DNA of 64,000 bases from Branchiostoma floridae (GCF_000003815.2 NC_049983.1:2110310-2174309); one strand, 5' to 3'; positions 11,644 through 25,736 are shown, numbered from the stretch's first letter. Notes: generated by a model not told the origin, from the sequence alone. A program made the numbers and translations.

Positions 11644-12001
11644 ATTCGGCTCATTCCTTCTCGTGCGAAGGGGATATAAGGTCCATTTGGAATTCCCATC
11701 AGCTCCCGTGCATAATGGTATTGTCAAGTGGTCATTAATTAGGCTATTTTGCCTAATTATTGACCGGTGAATAAACGTTATGACCAACTTGAAATGGAGC
11801 CTACTGATTTGGTCGACGTCACCTGGCTATATGGTAATCTTTATAATTCACTTTATTTCCTGTATATTTATGCCAAGATTCATCAGTCATCGAGTTATGT
11901 TCGTTCAAAGTCTACACCAATGTGTCAGTCAATTATTGACTAGGCCATTTTTTTTCGTATGTTAATGATAACAATTTACACATTTTTTTTCTTCTTTTCA
12001 G

Positions 12002-12176
12002 CAAGAGGATAGCCGTAGGCCAGATATCCGTCACGCTGTTCATTGGTTCTCTGTCATCCACTGTGAAACAGCTCGGGCCACAACTGGGCAGCTGCAGTTC
12101 TATCAAGCAGCGCCAGGAGGCAATGTTCTCCATGTTATCCCGATCATGTGAGACGGACCCAGAAAAGCATAAATAA
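12002..12176 (+). CDS. Possible terminal exon of unknown protein
   Basis: A long pyrimidine tract ending CTTCTTTTCAG leads into an open frame of 57 codons plus stop (taa at 12174-12176). It includes RIAVGQISVTLFIGSLSS, VKQLGPQLGS and ends DPEKHK. An AAATAAA motif overlaps the stop and could serve for polyadenylation. I do not recognise the family and saw no upstream exon, so this may be chance. Confidence 0.25.
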
Positions 12177-14400
12177 AGGGGGACATATGTCACCTTATTG
12201 AATCCATTCTGGTAGCAGAAAGCAATTGTATCACCTCAGTATACCATCAGTGATTCCGTACACGTATGTTTCACTTTAAAGAACACTTAGTGATCACTGA
12301 GGAACTGTTTTATTCTTTTCCGTTTTTGTAGTAGAAAATGCCTGGACCAATTCACATCAAACACCTGGCAATGTCTATTTTACCTTTGCCGCATGTGACC
12401 TAAAATCCGTTTTATTGCAAGATCAGGCCCGATTGTTTAATCCAAACGAAGTAAAACAGTTTAACAATGACAAACAGAATTGTATACTAAAGAAAGAAGG
12501 AGAATGAAATATATAGATTTAAAAAATAAAGTTAAGATGTTGGTCCTGGGATTTGTCAGAAAAATGCATTGAAATGGTGGAAAATTATTTACAAAGCTTT
12601 CAAATATCTAAGGATAAAGGTAAGGGCTCATACAAAACAATAAAAAAAAATGTATGTATTCAGTTTGAAGAAAACAAACACTATCACTACACAGTAGATG
12701 CACCTGTTTGCTGAAAATTATAGAATCTTATGCCCTATGAACAAATAAAAGTTTACTGTAAGAATAATTGTATCCACATCAAGATGGGGTTTTAACGGTA
12801 ATTCGACCTGAGGGATTGACTCATCCTCACTGATGTATTTTCATGTATTTATATTCTTATCTGATTATTTACTTATTATAGCCCTGTGTAACATGTTATT
12901 TCTAAGTGGCGGCTCTAAAACAAGCTGATTACAACTTGAGTCCGCCGTCACTTCGTCCTCGTATCTTTATTTGTATTATTACATGTACTTTTCAGTGAAA
13001 AATGTGACTTTTAGTACTGCAACAAAACTTCTGTTTTTGTAACTAGACACCAGGACATGGTCGTGATTTTTAATCAGGAATTAATTTGCATAGTTGATGA
13101 GGAAAATCAATTTTTGTTTTTCATACTATTTTGAAAACAACATATGGAATCAATTGGAGGGGAAACATCAACAATTATTCATTATTCAAATTAGAGTTTG
13201 ATTTGTATGATAAATGTGTCATCCATAATTCCCTGGTGGTAAATGATGGAAATTTCCTGCTCGTGACCCATGTGATTTAAGTAAAGGGGTACACCATATG
13301 TATAGATCAGGTAAATTTCAAATCCTTTTTCACAAGCAAGGAATTCTGCCAAATTAAAAGGCGTCTACAAATACAAGTTTCCTATTTCTTCTGAAGGATA
13401 CCACCATAAATGAAATGAATTATGTCAATTACAGCTTTATTTTTATGATCGATGCAACAAAATAAACAATACAACTACAAAGGCTCAAAATAGTTCATGG
13501 AGGCATGATGTCTTTGAACTCTTGTTGTGTAAAATGCTTTAGCCAGTGTATCTCAATCTCGCATAAAACAACATTGTCTCCTTGAAAGCAGCTCAAGCGC
13601 ATTCCTTGGGAAGCAAAATGTTTTCTAAATAAAGCAGCTCGAACTTTGATACGAACATTAAATCCTCAACAATCAACCTTGGATAAACTAGGCAAAACCC
13701 AAAGGCTTCCTTAGATAAGTAGAAACCCTTGCTATGGTATTTAGCCATAGAAAACCAAAAGAGACTCAGATCTAGAAAACAAAGATGCATGTTGCTCATT
13801 GTTAAAAGACCCTAGAACCAAACCAGGGCCAGCTCACAGACCCCCTGGAAGGAAAGTACAATTATAACTAAGACCAAGACATCACAACCCATGGCCAATC
13901 GTGAACAAAACAAAACAAAAAAAGGATATCTGTGATCAACTCCGCGACAACGTATGACCGTAGCGTTCATCAAACGCTGCATGCGTATTTACACCTAGGA
14001 AAGCACTTATGAACATTAATATTGCACGGCAACATCCTCCCGTAAATGTTCGTGAAACTTTTGCTTTCTTACCTATAAATGCATACACAAAGACGGTCAG
14101 CATAATAACAATTCTATCGAATCACATAAACCCCTTCTTTCGATTAAAACACGCTAAAAGATCGGCCTCTCATATCAAACCTGGGTTCATGAATTAAGTG
14201 CTAGTTCCAAGGAAGGAGCACGGTCAAGAACTGCTCGTCAAGCAAAAACAAATTTAAATCACTCCGCCAAGCAAACCGGAAGCGATTATTAGCTCGTGAC
14301 AGCAGTTAGGTTTGAAGGTAAAAGTAAGTTGCCCCCCCCCCCTCCAACCATGAGGTCAGTGCCGCAGCAATTGTAGCTCTTTAGGCGGTACAAAGAATGA
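12177..14400. other. No recognisable gene
   Basis: AT-rich non-coding sequence. A small inverted motif (AGTGGCGGCTC near 12906 against GAGTCCGCCGTCAC near 12941) and a C-run near 14331 are present. No splice-supported exon was seen. Confidence 0.55.
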
Positions 14401-14410
14401 GTACACATGG

Positions 14411-14434
14411 CCAATCTTAGTTTCGTATAAATAG
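14411..14434 (+). promoter_or_regulatory. Candidate core promoter: CCAAT and TATA boxes
   Basis: CCAATC at 14411 and TATAAATAG at 14426 sit about 30 bases before a pyrimidine-rich stretch (CTCGTCTCTTTCAG) that could serve as an initiator. A CpG-rich segment (about 14500-14810), much more GC-rich than its surroundings, follows at once. No transcript evidence is available. Confidence 0.35.
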
Positions 14435-14521
14435 CTGCATAATTGCACTCGTCTCTTTCAGTTGCAACTAGGGGTACTTTCGTATGAAAAGGAAAGCGTC
14501 CCGAAAGACGAAACGACGTTT

Positions 14522-14893
14522 ATGACACGCGTCCGACGGGTCTCAAACGATTGGAACGCCTTGAACAATCGCGACAGCAGACGGCCTGGGACGGCCGTTC
14601 ACGACGGTCCGGACGGCATAAAAACGCTTGGACGCGTCCAGATGGACGTCAGTGCCATTCGAGATGGCGTCAGAAAGGGTCATGTGGACGCCGGGACGTT
14701 CCGTCGGGTGGCCCCCCGTCCCCGCAGGTATCCGGAGCAGATGACCCCGGCGACGGATCGAACGCCGATCGGGACGGGCGTAGACGGCCGTGGTGCAATT
14801 CAGGCTGCTGGAACAGAAATTGTTTTATGGCATCACCACAATAATCCGTTTCATAATTTTTCTTCATTTACTCCCAGGGCGGACTACGCTTGA
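14522..14893 (+). CDS. Hypothetical 123-residue basic ORF in a CpG-rich island
   Basis: An ATG at 14522 opens 123 codons, arginine- and glycine-rich, with no domain I recognise. It is preceded at 14484 by a 13-codon highly basic upstream frame (MKRKASRKTKRRL). Two other frames are also open here, as expected for CpG-rich sequence, so the open frame alone is weak evidence. The nearby TATA/CCAAT arrangement is the main reason to list it. It could be a 5' exon of a longer gene or simply a CpG island. Confidence 0.2.
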   Translation: MTRVRRVSNDWNALNNRDSRRPGTAVHDGPDGIKTLGRVQMDVSAIRDGVRKGHVDAGTFRRVAPRPRRYPEQMTPATDRTPIGTGVDGRGAIQAAGTEIVLWHHHNNPFHNFSSFTPRADYA

Positions 14894-14899
14894 TTCATG

Positions 14900-17800
14900 T
14901 CGGTAAATCTGGTGGGTTCCATATCATTTTCTGTTATTAACAGCATAATTGTTTTAAATGAAAACAACAAATCTCTAGTACAAGTAATTTCTACAACGTG
15001 TTCATTAATCTTTTTATTCAGTAGATTCAAACAAAGAATATCCTACGCGTTCTCATTTCTTTGCATTAGTGGGAAGGGCACCGTGAGTTTTGTAACATTG
15101 TATACGAAAATCAACAGAAAATGCTGAAAGTTCACTCAGCGGCGCCTGCAAAGTATCGACCTTTTTATATCAGCTGGCGTCCACACATTTTGGGGCTTAC
15201 CAGACAAGAAAATAACAAGAACGATGTAGAGTAGAAATCATAATGATTTCTACCAAATTTTTACAGTCAAATGTACATAGGTATTAGTGGTTAGTGTTGT
15301 ACGTTTACACGAAGATACGGTCTTGAAAAGGCTAGTGGGAGTCCGACACTCCACCAAACAGATTCCTTATAGCGAAATGGACCATTGTTTTGAGTATCGC
15401 CCTTTTACTATCTTTCACAGTCAATCAAAGCCAAAGGCCCATTGAAAACCGCCCAAGTAGCGACATTTTGCCCCTGGATAAATAAATAAAATGAAATAAA
15501 AAATGAAATAAGGTCTGTATCGAATCCTCTGGACCTGAACCGAAACAGTACCCCAAGTTTATGTAATGGTACTCACCCCTTACTTGCAACCCATGAGTGT
15601 TTTTTCATGGCTATCGATTCCGGGCTTTCTTAAAAATTGCCGGTTCCCAAACAGGTTAATTGTCCTGCTATTTTGTGCCGTTGTTTATACTTCACTTTCC
15701 ACCTTTCCTGTCCTGTTGTTTTGACTGGATAATGAATAGTTTAAACGTTTCTAACTTATGTGGATTTGTTACAGCCCTGCCCTCCCGATCGAGGATTTTG
15801 TTTGCAGCATCTAGGTGATCAGGAATGGACTGTACATACCTTTTCACTGTACAAGTACAAGCACACTTGTTGTATGATCAACACTGAATTGTTCTCCCAT
15901 GTATAATTCACAGATTGGGTACATTTAGATTCTCACCTACGCAGAGATTTCCCACGGCATATACAATGCCTGATCTTTGAAATCCCTTCATGATATAGAG
16001 TCACTATAAAGAGTCACTGGCTGTACTAAATTTGCATTCCTCAGAGGAGTCTGGTGGATCTTCTTCCCTCCAAAAGCACACCGCACTGACTCATTCAGGT
16101 CTGTATCACCTTAAGTCTACACTAGAAGGTCTACTGAGACCCTAAACAGACCTGTGAATGTTCAAGAAACTGCCTACATTTATTTGAGTTGTCACAGCAT
16201 AGATTTACAGGGTCCAAGTTTCAAACTGGGGACCTTGAATTGGCTATAGTGTACAGTATACAATTTTATACTTAGTCCCACTAGCTAGGAGCAGAGTTAG
16301 AGGTAGGTCGTTCAGTTTCAGAAACGTAACTGAACTATTCACCACTTGGAGAATAAGAGGCACAGCACGTAGACCAGTAAGGGTGAAGGTATTTTCGGAA
16401 AGGTGTAAGCTTCTTTGGTAAAAGTGGTATTCAGGTTATTTGGCTTCCGAGTGAGTGAGTTTCATCTGTTCTTTTATTTGTGTGTGGACAATCTATATCC
16501 CATGTGTCATGTTGCGATTGAACATATCTAAATCATATTTTAGTCTGGGTCTTTCTGCAAGTCTGTATTTTCCGCTTTTAAGAATCAAGTCACGTCATAT
16601 TCATGTGAATATCTGTGCCTTTTAGTAAAGAAATCAAATAGTACAGTAAAAATGTTCGGGGAGACGACTCGGGACCGACATAATCTGGTAAAACATTCTA
16701 ATGAAAATAGGTACCAAATGTGGTCACGTTGGTAACTTGTAACAGTATAATATATAACAAAATATCTGTCAAATTTTGTACCTCAAACACAGTAGAAGAT
16801 CACGTGCATTTTGTTGTAGGTTGTATATCAATGATGGAAGTATTGCATTTAGTTATATGGAAAGTAGATTCCCTCACATTACATAAACGAGTTGTGAAAA
16901 ATCTATATATAATATCATGCGTATTGACAAAGTTGCTAAACCCATCTTCACCATTACCAAAAAGCGAGAAAAAGCAAACGTCTATGTTAGACTAGACCTA
17001 TGACACATTTTCATGTATGTTTTTTCCTTTGTTTTGACCTGTAGTTTTTTTTCTGTTGGGCGAACATGTTCAACAAAGGTCTTGATTCCTTCTTTCAGTT
17101 TGACGAGACGAGACAGTATTGTATTTGTCTCTTTCACATATATATTAGGATCATTATAGTTTCACTCAGTCACTTTTACGCTCAAAACTATCAAAAAGTA
17201 GAGAAGATTCATAGACAACATTTGAGATGTTTTGGTCAGTAAGAAGTTATATTCCGATCTAGCATTGAATGTTAGCTGGTTGCATTTGTCGCTTCCTGCT
17301 TGTAGACTCCAATATCTGCCCGAGAGTCTGTGTATTGTATTTGTCCCATTTCCTACTAAATGAATAAATGAATGAATGTTGGTCTCCTTGGTGGAGAGGA
17401 GCTAGCAACAAGATAACTTTTAAGATGTTTTAACTTTGTATCTCAGTAACGGTGGCTCCATTATCAACGCATTGAACTTTAACAAGTGTGTTTGCCACTC
17501 CAACACAGATAAATATACGCCGCCGAACTGTGCAAACACATACTTATTAGATGGTTAAAGGATCACATTGAGTAAGCTCAATTATCCAATTTGAACCTCT
17601 TTCTGGCGCAAATCATCTTTCATCTGCAATGTGTGTCGAGGTCCATACCAAAGTAACTACATTGATCGGGTGACCTGTATCAATATACCTTTTTTTTATA
17701 AACTAATCAACTTTTTAGAAAGTTCGAACATCTTCAATACCTTTGGAGTAAATATATTCGTAATTAAGTATTTGTTTTATTATTCTCATACATTATTTCA

Positions 17801-17935
17801 ATATTTAGATAAGAATTCCTAACCAGATCTCCCTTTTGTAGGATGTACCATTATTTCATAGTGCCGTGTGCAAAGCTCCTCCCACAGGAGAGCGTACCGT
17901 GTGCAAAAACCATTAAGTCAGTCCGTTCTTCGGAC
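14900..17935. other. No recognisable gene
   Basis: Non-coding sequence with simple A/T-rich tails near 15480-15512 (AAATAAATAAAATG) and 17358-17380 (AATGAATAAATGAATG). These look like the 3' ends of retroposed sequences. Confidence 0.55.
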
Positions 17936-18002
17936 GTAAAACAGAGTTTCTTCGGTCACTTCTTCTGGACACAGGATATTACAGCATGGCGTCTTGCCGC
18001 AG

Positions 18003-18089
18003 TACCAGGCTTCTGTACCAGGACCGGCGCCCTGGGGCTTCCGTCTCTCGGGCGGGAGTGAGGTCCCCTCACCGCTGCCCATCTCCAGG
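18003..18089 (+). pseudogene. Degenerate copy of PDZ first exon (duplicate of 23665-23769)
   Basis: In frame this encodes [18 protein letters not shown] and on to PLPISR, then a perfect GTAAGA donor. It corresponds to the first exon of the ALP/Enigma PDZ gene at 23665, including the ligand-binding loop PWGF. One base is missing between the ATG (17986) and this frame. No in-frame ATG exists back to the stop at 17937, so normal initiation is lost. The flanking intron is also duplicated downstream (18090-19600 matches 23770-26900), so this is part of a tandem genomic duplication rather than a retrocopy. Confidence 0.75.
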
Positions 18090-18119
18090 GTAAGAAATTG
18101 TCACTACATCTGCCAACGT

Positions 18120-21100
18120 TCACCGAAATTAGCGGACTCTTATAATAATTGAACTCTGTAATTCTTCAGAGGTATTCGAAATGTATGACAGCCTATGGAA
18201 TGATATCATTCATAATTGTAGGAGAGACTGAAGTATTATTCTGTACGCCCGCCAGGCGTTTCTAACTCCAATTTTCCTACGAATATGTCTAGGTCATATC
18301 TTTGTCGCAGTGGTGCGTTCCGGACATACCTATCGGCATCCGCAGCCCAAAATAGGCGGGCCGCTGTGCTGGTGTCCGCAACGTAATCAAGCATTCCTGC
18401 ACGAGCCTGCCCCTCCCCACCTCAGCTAGGCAGAGAACTTTCTAGACACTTATTACACGCTATTTTCAATTCGTCTTACTGTAGAGCTGTGAACTGCGGT
18501 GAGCTATAGGACATATGCGAGCTAAATGTACAACCCCGTCCAGATCCTTGTCCTGCCAGGCAACGCCCATGGCCAGTAATTTCATGCCGTCATCATCTGA
18601 CAGAAGTGAAGCACAGAAGTGGCCAGTCTTTATATTGAGACTTTGAGACTTTATTTTGAGAATACATTTGTGACGTTTCTCTCTTAATAGCTGTCACGCA
18701 CAAGCCTTCTTATTTGTGTTGAAAAGGGTCTGCAAACACCTGAGAGGCGGTTGATTTTCCCCTTAGAGGAGATCATCGTAAACGGTTGCCCCAACCCCAA
18801 CTCCCCGCCCTGTTTTCAAAACGATGTCACAATAATAAGGTTGGCCCGTCTTGTACAACATCTCTATTGTGTGGATTTTTGTATCGCGACTAGTTCCACT
18901 CTGTCGGGCTAGCTTCTCTACATTCGGCACTATTAATTACAAAGGAACTTTATATGGTTTTATTACAGGTCAAATCACCGTGGAATTGTGAGGCATTTGC
19001 TTCTTTACAACCGTAAGATAGGAAACATAATCACCGTTTAAACACTGCCGTAAATAAAAGGGTGTGCATTACGGGTGGGGAGGGCGAAACATCTCCGCAG
19101 GAATAGAACAACGTATCAGGTTACGAGTTATCCCTGACGCAATCTTATATGGTTATGACAAGCAGTCCATCACTGATCTTCCCAATTCTGGATTAAGGAA
19201 TTATCGGGTGTGTCCTCTAAAACTAAGGCACTGAAGCTAGACTGTCAAAAACTCTCTATTCTCTGTTGCTGTGGGGTTAAAATAAATGTTTGGAATTACC
19301 CAGACATTCCGGTCAGGTCCAGTTGCTGCTTGCGGCTCCGAAACAGTAGTGTGACATGAAAATAACTGAATGGTGCAAAAACTTCAACCTTGAGAGATAT
19401 TTCACAGAGTTAGGTTTTTATCAGGGCAATGAAGATAATAGTTTTCAACTGTCAATCACTATGATTGGCAGCTGTATGAATTTGTAATCATGATATACCA
19501 TTATAGGAGATAAAAGGGTGCGTTTGAGCTACATGGGCCCCCAAAATCGGTATTTCAATGCAGATTGAAGGCTAGACAGTGTATGGTTAAACCAATTCAG
19601 GCGATAGGGGAGGTCTGTGCCAACTTCATGTCGCATAACAACTGGACAGCTTATAATGGAGTGTTTTTTTTTCTCTAAAATTTGGTTGTCAACTATTTTG
19701 TGTGCAGGTAATTTTGCCGAAAATCGCGAATTAGGGTTCTAAAAATATATTTTGTGGTCTGGGGTGAGCCTTGCACTGAGCAAATTCGTTCAAAAAAATA
19801 AAAATTTCCTGCTAAATCTCTGCTAGTTTATTAGACAAAAAATCTAGTGTAATCCGTTACCTTTTTTGTTTATTTAGAACGTAAGAAGTATTCCTTATTC
19901 CGCACAGTTGTAAACTTTTATTTTTATTTCACTGAAGAAGAACGACGGATGTCGTTTGAAACGTCTGAATTAAATTTCATTTATCCAGAAGTAGAGATTC
20001 AACTTTCATCTGTTCATTATATTCCTGGATGTATAATCTTCACAAACGAATCTAGTATATATTTCATAATCAAAAATCCATAAAATTGGATAATTTAATG
20101 GCGTCATCGGGTAAAATCCAAGATGGATGACCATAGCACCAGAGTAAGTTTAACAAGCTCAATATTCCTTAAAATTCGTAACTGTCTGTTTTTTTTGTTT
20201 TCATCAAAAACCGTTCCACTGACAGTTGTTAGTCTATTTTCGATGCCTTTTGCGATTGTGTACTGAAAATAAGTTGTATTTTCAAATGGATCCAAATGGC
20301 GGACCCCCATTAGTATCTTTAATATGCATGACGTCATATAATGTCGTTATTTTGACGTCATTGATGTTCTCATTGACAACAGAAGCCGTAGTCGACGTTT
20401 TGTCTAGTTACCTACACTTGCTATTCCATTGTTATTGCATATTTAAGTTTTGTGATCGATGATAATTTCTCATGGTTCCGGCAAATACAATCACTTAGAT
20501 GGAGTCATAATAGCGTCATATAACTTTGCAATACCACCTTTTATTACCGGAGTTAACACACCCCCTCCCCATCCCAATTTAAGAAAAAAAAAACAGTCTG
20601 AATAGGATTAGAAATTCTTTCAGTGATGTCCAAATTGGAACGGGGAGTCAGAGAGATGAGGGTGTTGTTTTAATGAAAGAAGGAAGATGCTGTCATGTTG
20701 AAGGAAATGGTAGGGAAGGGAAATTGATTGTGTAAAACAGGGGAAAAAAGCAAGAATAAAGGAACACTGATGTGTACTATGCCATGGGGAAAAATGAAAA
20801 TATGCACCATACATCATACTGGTGTAAAATTTGACATTGCGAGCCTTCCCAATTTTTATGTCACTGTTTGGTTTTCTTTTTTTTTTCATTTTAGTCTATT
20901 CTAATCAGTGAATTGGCAAATTAAGTAAATTTTGAGTATTTGAAACTTGAAAGGATGTTGGCTAGATGCATAATGTGTTGTTTGTATATGGCACAGATAC
21001 GGTAAAATAACAAGCGTATAGGTTACCTGTACTAAGATCAGCCCCTACACACAATGAAAATATCAAAATGACTGCTTTCAATTTTAGATTAATCTTGCAT

Positions 21101-22499
21101 AAGTATCATTACAAGAAGAAGTATACTGCATGTTGCATGTATACCAAGCCGCTCCCAGTTCCAAGGTCCTTGTTGAAAAAAATACCACGAGCACTGTGGC
21201 TATTTACTGATAGACTGTACAAACACATTGAAGGAACAAGTAAGTAAAGGCACTCGTCGGTCTCGCAGGACCATGAGTAGTACTACATATAATTTCTACA
21301 CAATGTACTTATTGTTTATTACTTATTGAAGGAACATGACACACTTTAATTGGCCTTCCTTGCCCTTGGATGATGTTGTTGTCTAATCTCTTGTTATTGT
21401 ACCCAAGATATAATGTCTTTTAAAGAGCATTTGTAGCATTATTCTTTTGTATTCACCGTGTGATAGTTAGAATATTTAGAACGTATTCTTGATTGTGGCT
21501 GGTATTTGTTTCCATAGACCATGAAAAAAATAACTTTTTACAAAGAATCCCAGGCCTCCAGGCACACCTTTTCAAGATTTTTTTTTCCACATGCTTTCAA
21601 TCCAATAGGAATTGTGATGAAATTCACTTTATTCCTACAGTTTGAGAAATGACCAGGTAAAAATTAACATGGAAACTTAATTTGCCCGTGTAAAAACGAA
21701 ACAAGGCTCTGCATCGCACGGCAGTCTGGCACCTGTAGGGCTGACGTACGACAGGCCGCGGGGAGTCTGCGACGTAGCCATAACTCGTGTAAACGGACCC
21801 GTGGCGTACGTAGGTAGCCCATTTCTGCGGTGCACTAGGTCAAGGGCCATGTGATAATTTTCCTTTCCGTGCTTTTCTGAACCCAAGCCATGCCAGACAT
21901 CGCTACCCTCTACTTTTCCGTTTATATCAGTTCGGAGTATCATGTGATGTCCTTCTACTTGTTTTCATTGGCTTTCACTCAAGTTTGTACATCTCGTATG
22001 TTCTCTGTACCGATTTGTAAGAATTCCGTACAATGACATGGCCTTGATCTTTAATAATAGCAACGGTGGCAAATATGAGTGCCCGTTGAAGTTACCTGTC
22101 CCTACGACTTCCAAACCGTATTCTGTGCCATGCCCGACGCTGCAAGCATGCACGGGAAGAGAAGAAAATCATAATTTGTTGGTAAAACAGCGCTTGTTCT
22201 ATTCCCGCCAGTTGTTTGAAGGTCACGGCTGGTCACTAGGGTTCACGGCAAGGAGACGCAGTGCGACGCGCTGCGGCGCTCAGTAGCGGTCGCAGTTGGT
22301 GTGTGTAAAACGGGAACTGCCCTAGGCCACTGTCCTGTCGTGCAAAGTGCCTCGTCTAAATCGGCCCTTACTGATGTTTCGAAATTAACACCCTTTCAGT
22401 TGCCTTGTGTCCTGCTATAGTATATTTAAGTGTATCTTTGACCATTGCATGACCAGGTGTATACAGTAATTCACAATGGTGCACTTTTTTTGCCCATAG
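18120..22499. other. Intron-like interval of the older PDZ duplicate
   Basis: Blocks match the intron between 23770 and 27672 in order: about 18716 with 24994, 19070 with 26370, 19456 with 26768, 21119 with 26975, 21523 with 27128. About 1.45 kb (19600-21115) is present only in this copy and includes TGACGTCA-containing repeat sequence. No gene was seen. Confidence 0.6.
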
Positions 22500-22585
22500 G
22501 TAACTCCTGGGTGTCGGGATCGCATGGCCAACATCGCACCTGGAGATGTCGTACTGAGAATTGGATCCCGTGCAGCGGAAATGTT
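22500..22585 (+). pseudogene. Truncated copy of PDZ second exon (duplicate of 27673-27824)
   Basis: After an acceptor nearly identical to that at 27672 (TTTTTTTGCCCATAG) the sequence encodes VTPGCRDRMANIAPGDVVLR and then IGSRAA, as in the functional exon. Similarity stops after about 86 bases, and the frame runs to a stop at 22606-22608. The second half of the PDZ domain, including helix alpha-B that lines the ligand groove, is gone, so this exon cannot make a working PDZ. Confidence 0.75.
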
Positions 22586-23664
22586 CAAATTTTTACATTC
22601 CCCTATTTAGAACGTCTTTAGCCCAAGTTAGTGTAATTACAAATGCATTAATATTTCTAATGCTCTCCCCCCTCAAGAATTCTACTTCTGTGATAGCATC
22701 AAAATGTAAGCTAGAAAACCATCTATATCTACATGTACTATCCAGCCCCAACCACTTCTACGTCTTTTATGCTTGTTGTCATGTTCTGATTATAGTTAGC
22801 ATTCTATGTTTCATATACAGTTATATACCTTTATTGTCATTGTGTTGTGTCTATGTGCCCAGGATTGCCTGTAAAACAGGTCTATTCTGACCTGAGTCAG
22901 TTCCTTGTAAAATAAGTAAAGTGAAAATAAAAAGTGATTTGCTCATTCAATCAAAGTTCTTTTTCATAATTAGCATTAACATTCTATGCTTCATATATTT
23001 GCTCAAGTATTTGCACGACCAATTGTTTTTTTTTTATATTTCTCGTGGATATATTTGAATTGTTATTATTCGTTTATTTATCTTGTATTTCACACTTGTA
23101 TTAGGTTAGTTAAATGGAGGAGGGCTTTGTACAAGCCTTTCATCCTTCTCCCATATTCCTGCACTTTTATTTACTTTTCCATACTTTATTGTTATAATTG
23201 TTTTTATGTGAGAAATAAACAAACAATAATCAAACAAAACACACAGACAGACACACACTCAGACACACCCGAAACAACATCTCCAATTTTCATTGAAATA
23301 TTCAAGGCAAACGATGGACAGCTAGACTGAGCTCACTAGATGCCGATTTGAGGTTCTCACGAATAAATAAAGGTTCATACAAAATCTTGTCAGGTGAACT
23401 TTCATTACATGATTCCTATACTTCACGGGGTTATACGTTAAAAAGTGGGTTAAACGTTAAAGAAATGTGGGTTATACGTTAAAAAAATAATAACACTGTC
23501 ACGACGTAATGCTTGGCATTCGTATGTTCGTGGGAGTTATCTCATTTGCATGTTCCGGAAACTAAAAGGGTACCCTTACCCAGAAGTCCCTCACAAGCAT
23601 AGCGGGCTTTCGAAAGGAAGGCAAAGTTTCTCCGGTAGCTTCTGGACACAGTGGACGTTACAGC

Positions 23665-23769
23665 ATGCCGTCCGGCCAGCAATACCAGGTTACTCTACCA
23701 GGACCCGCTCCCTGGGGCTTCCGTTTAACGGGTGGAAGTGATTTCAACTTACCGCTGACCATCTATAAG
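23665..23769 (+). CDS. PDZ gene exon 1
   Basis: It has 35 codons from the ATG to the GTAAAG donor and encodes the first PDZ strands and the PWGF ligand loop. A degenerate sister exon lies at 18003-18089. Confidence 0.85.
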
Positions 23770-25664
23770 GTAAAGACTTGTCACCAAATCTACCAACTCT
23801 CACCGGACTTAACGGACCTTACAATAAGTGAACCTTGTAATTTGTATAGCTAACAGCATATGAAATGGAATCATCCATGTTTGTGGGATAGAAACAATTA
23901 TTATTCTGTACCTCAGCCAGTCGTCGTTCGTACCTCAGATTTCCCCATGGTAATCTGTCCAGGTCTCATTTTGTGCCAGTGGCCGTGCGTTCCGGACATA
24001 CTTATCTTCCGCGGCCGCTAGCCCAAAATAGGTGGACCGCTGTGTTGGTGTCTGCAACGAAGCCTGCCCCCGAATTCTGCCTGCCAACGAATTCCTGCCC
24101 CCAGTCTGCTCCCCTCCCCACCTCAGCTAGGCAGAGAACTCTCTAGACATTGTATTGTTTGGGACGACTACTCTCTCTTCGCACCCATGGGAGCTTACAA
24201 TAGGCGGGCATAAATCGTAAGGTTCTGAAAACGTGTATACCTGTATACAGCGCTTTACCTCAATACGACATTGATTACTCCAGTTGCGGCAAAGGACTAT
24301 AAGTTTTGAACCACTGGGAAGGACCACTACTCTCTACGATAAGTGCACTGGGTCTTTAACTTGCATAGGTTTAAGCTCCCCCAAAATGGGACCTCAATTT
24401 AACGTCTTATCTGAGGGACGGCTCTAACCGAAGCTAGGTACTCATTTTCACCTTAGTGAAGTCGGGACCTTTCTCAAGAGCACACGATCGGTGACATGGC
24501 AGAATTCTAACCCGGGACCTCTGCGCCAAATGCGCTGTCGATTACGCCACGCGATCTCACACATTTAACACACACACGCTTCTGTCAATCCGTCTTAGGT
24601 TGAGGAAACATTTCCAAAGCGGGGCCCGGCCGGTATGTTTTAAGAAACGGAAAATGCAACTGAATGCCTAGAAATATACACAGATCATTCCCATAAATCT
24701 TATGTTTTCATTTTGTGTATTTTATGTCTTTTATATCATTATTTTTGCCCTCGAAAATTGCTGGCCGGGCCGCGGTTTGGAAATGCGACCTAAGACTTAC
24801 CATAGTTTTAAAGCTGTGATCTGCGGTTAGCTATGGTACATAAGTGTAGGACCCCTCTCTCTCCCCCCCCCCCCCGAACAGACAATGTCCATAGCCCATA
24901 CTTTCATACCGTCATCATCTGAGAGAAGTAAGCACTGAAGTAGCCAGGCTAGTTTCTCTTTTGTCACACAGAGTGTTATACTTTTAGTTTGTTGAAAAGG
25001 GTCTGCAAACACTTGAGAAGAGGCGGAGTGTTTTTCCCTGGGAGGAGATCAACGTGAATGGTTGCCCCATCTTTGGGTTTAAGGAAAACCCTGGGCCCAG
25101 CAAGCTAGCTTACAGGCTTTGGGGCCCCAATGGTAGGCATGGGGGTTTGGCCTCTAATTAGCTATGACTGGGTACAGTTCCAGCTCAGGGTGCTTTGGCA
25201 ATGATTTATCAATTTGGTCGTATAGATGGAGAATGAGGCAACAAGGAGGCTTTCTTTCACACTTTACGAAACTTAATCTTCTATGTGGCTTTTTTCAAGT
25301 TAGATCTACAGTCTGGATAAGATTTCTTTGTGTAAAAAACCGGATCAATGGTAATCCCAAACATAAGAAAATAATCGATCCTCTTGGATAGGGGTTATTA
25401 GGGGCGATGCAATGAACAGCTTTGTCAAGACAGGAAAAAAAAAAGCTAATGTAAACGAAGTTCCAAATCTACCACAGAATGTTCTGGTAATGTTAAAATT
25501 GAAGCATGGGTACAACGGCAAATAATGGTAGGATGAGTCAGGAGACGATAAATTGTGCACAGGTACTTTATATTTGAAAACATCAGATTCAAAACAGAAG
25601 CCTAGAACATGAAGTAAGTGCATCTTTATATTTGTGTCAACTTGTGTTTGTGTTTGTGTTTGTG

Positions 25665-25736
<72 letters not shown>

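Noticed and set aside
14462..14521. Upstream extension of the 14.5-kb ORF from a TTG codon
   Set aside because: A non-ATG start is not expected; the first in-frame ATG is at 14522.
21677..22286. Several 60-90 codon frames on both strands
   Set aside because: They lie in a locally GC-richer part of the older PDZ-duplicate intron; there is no domain and no splice support.
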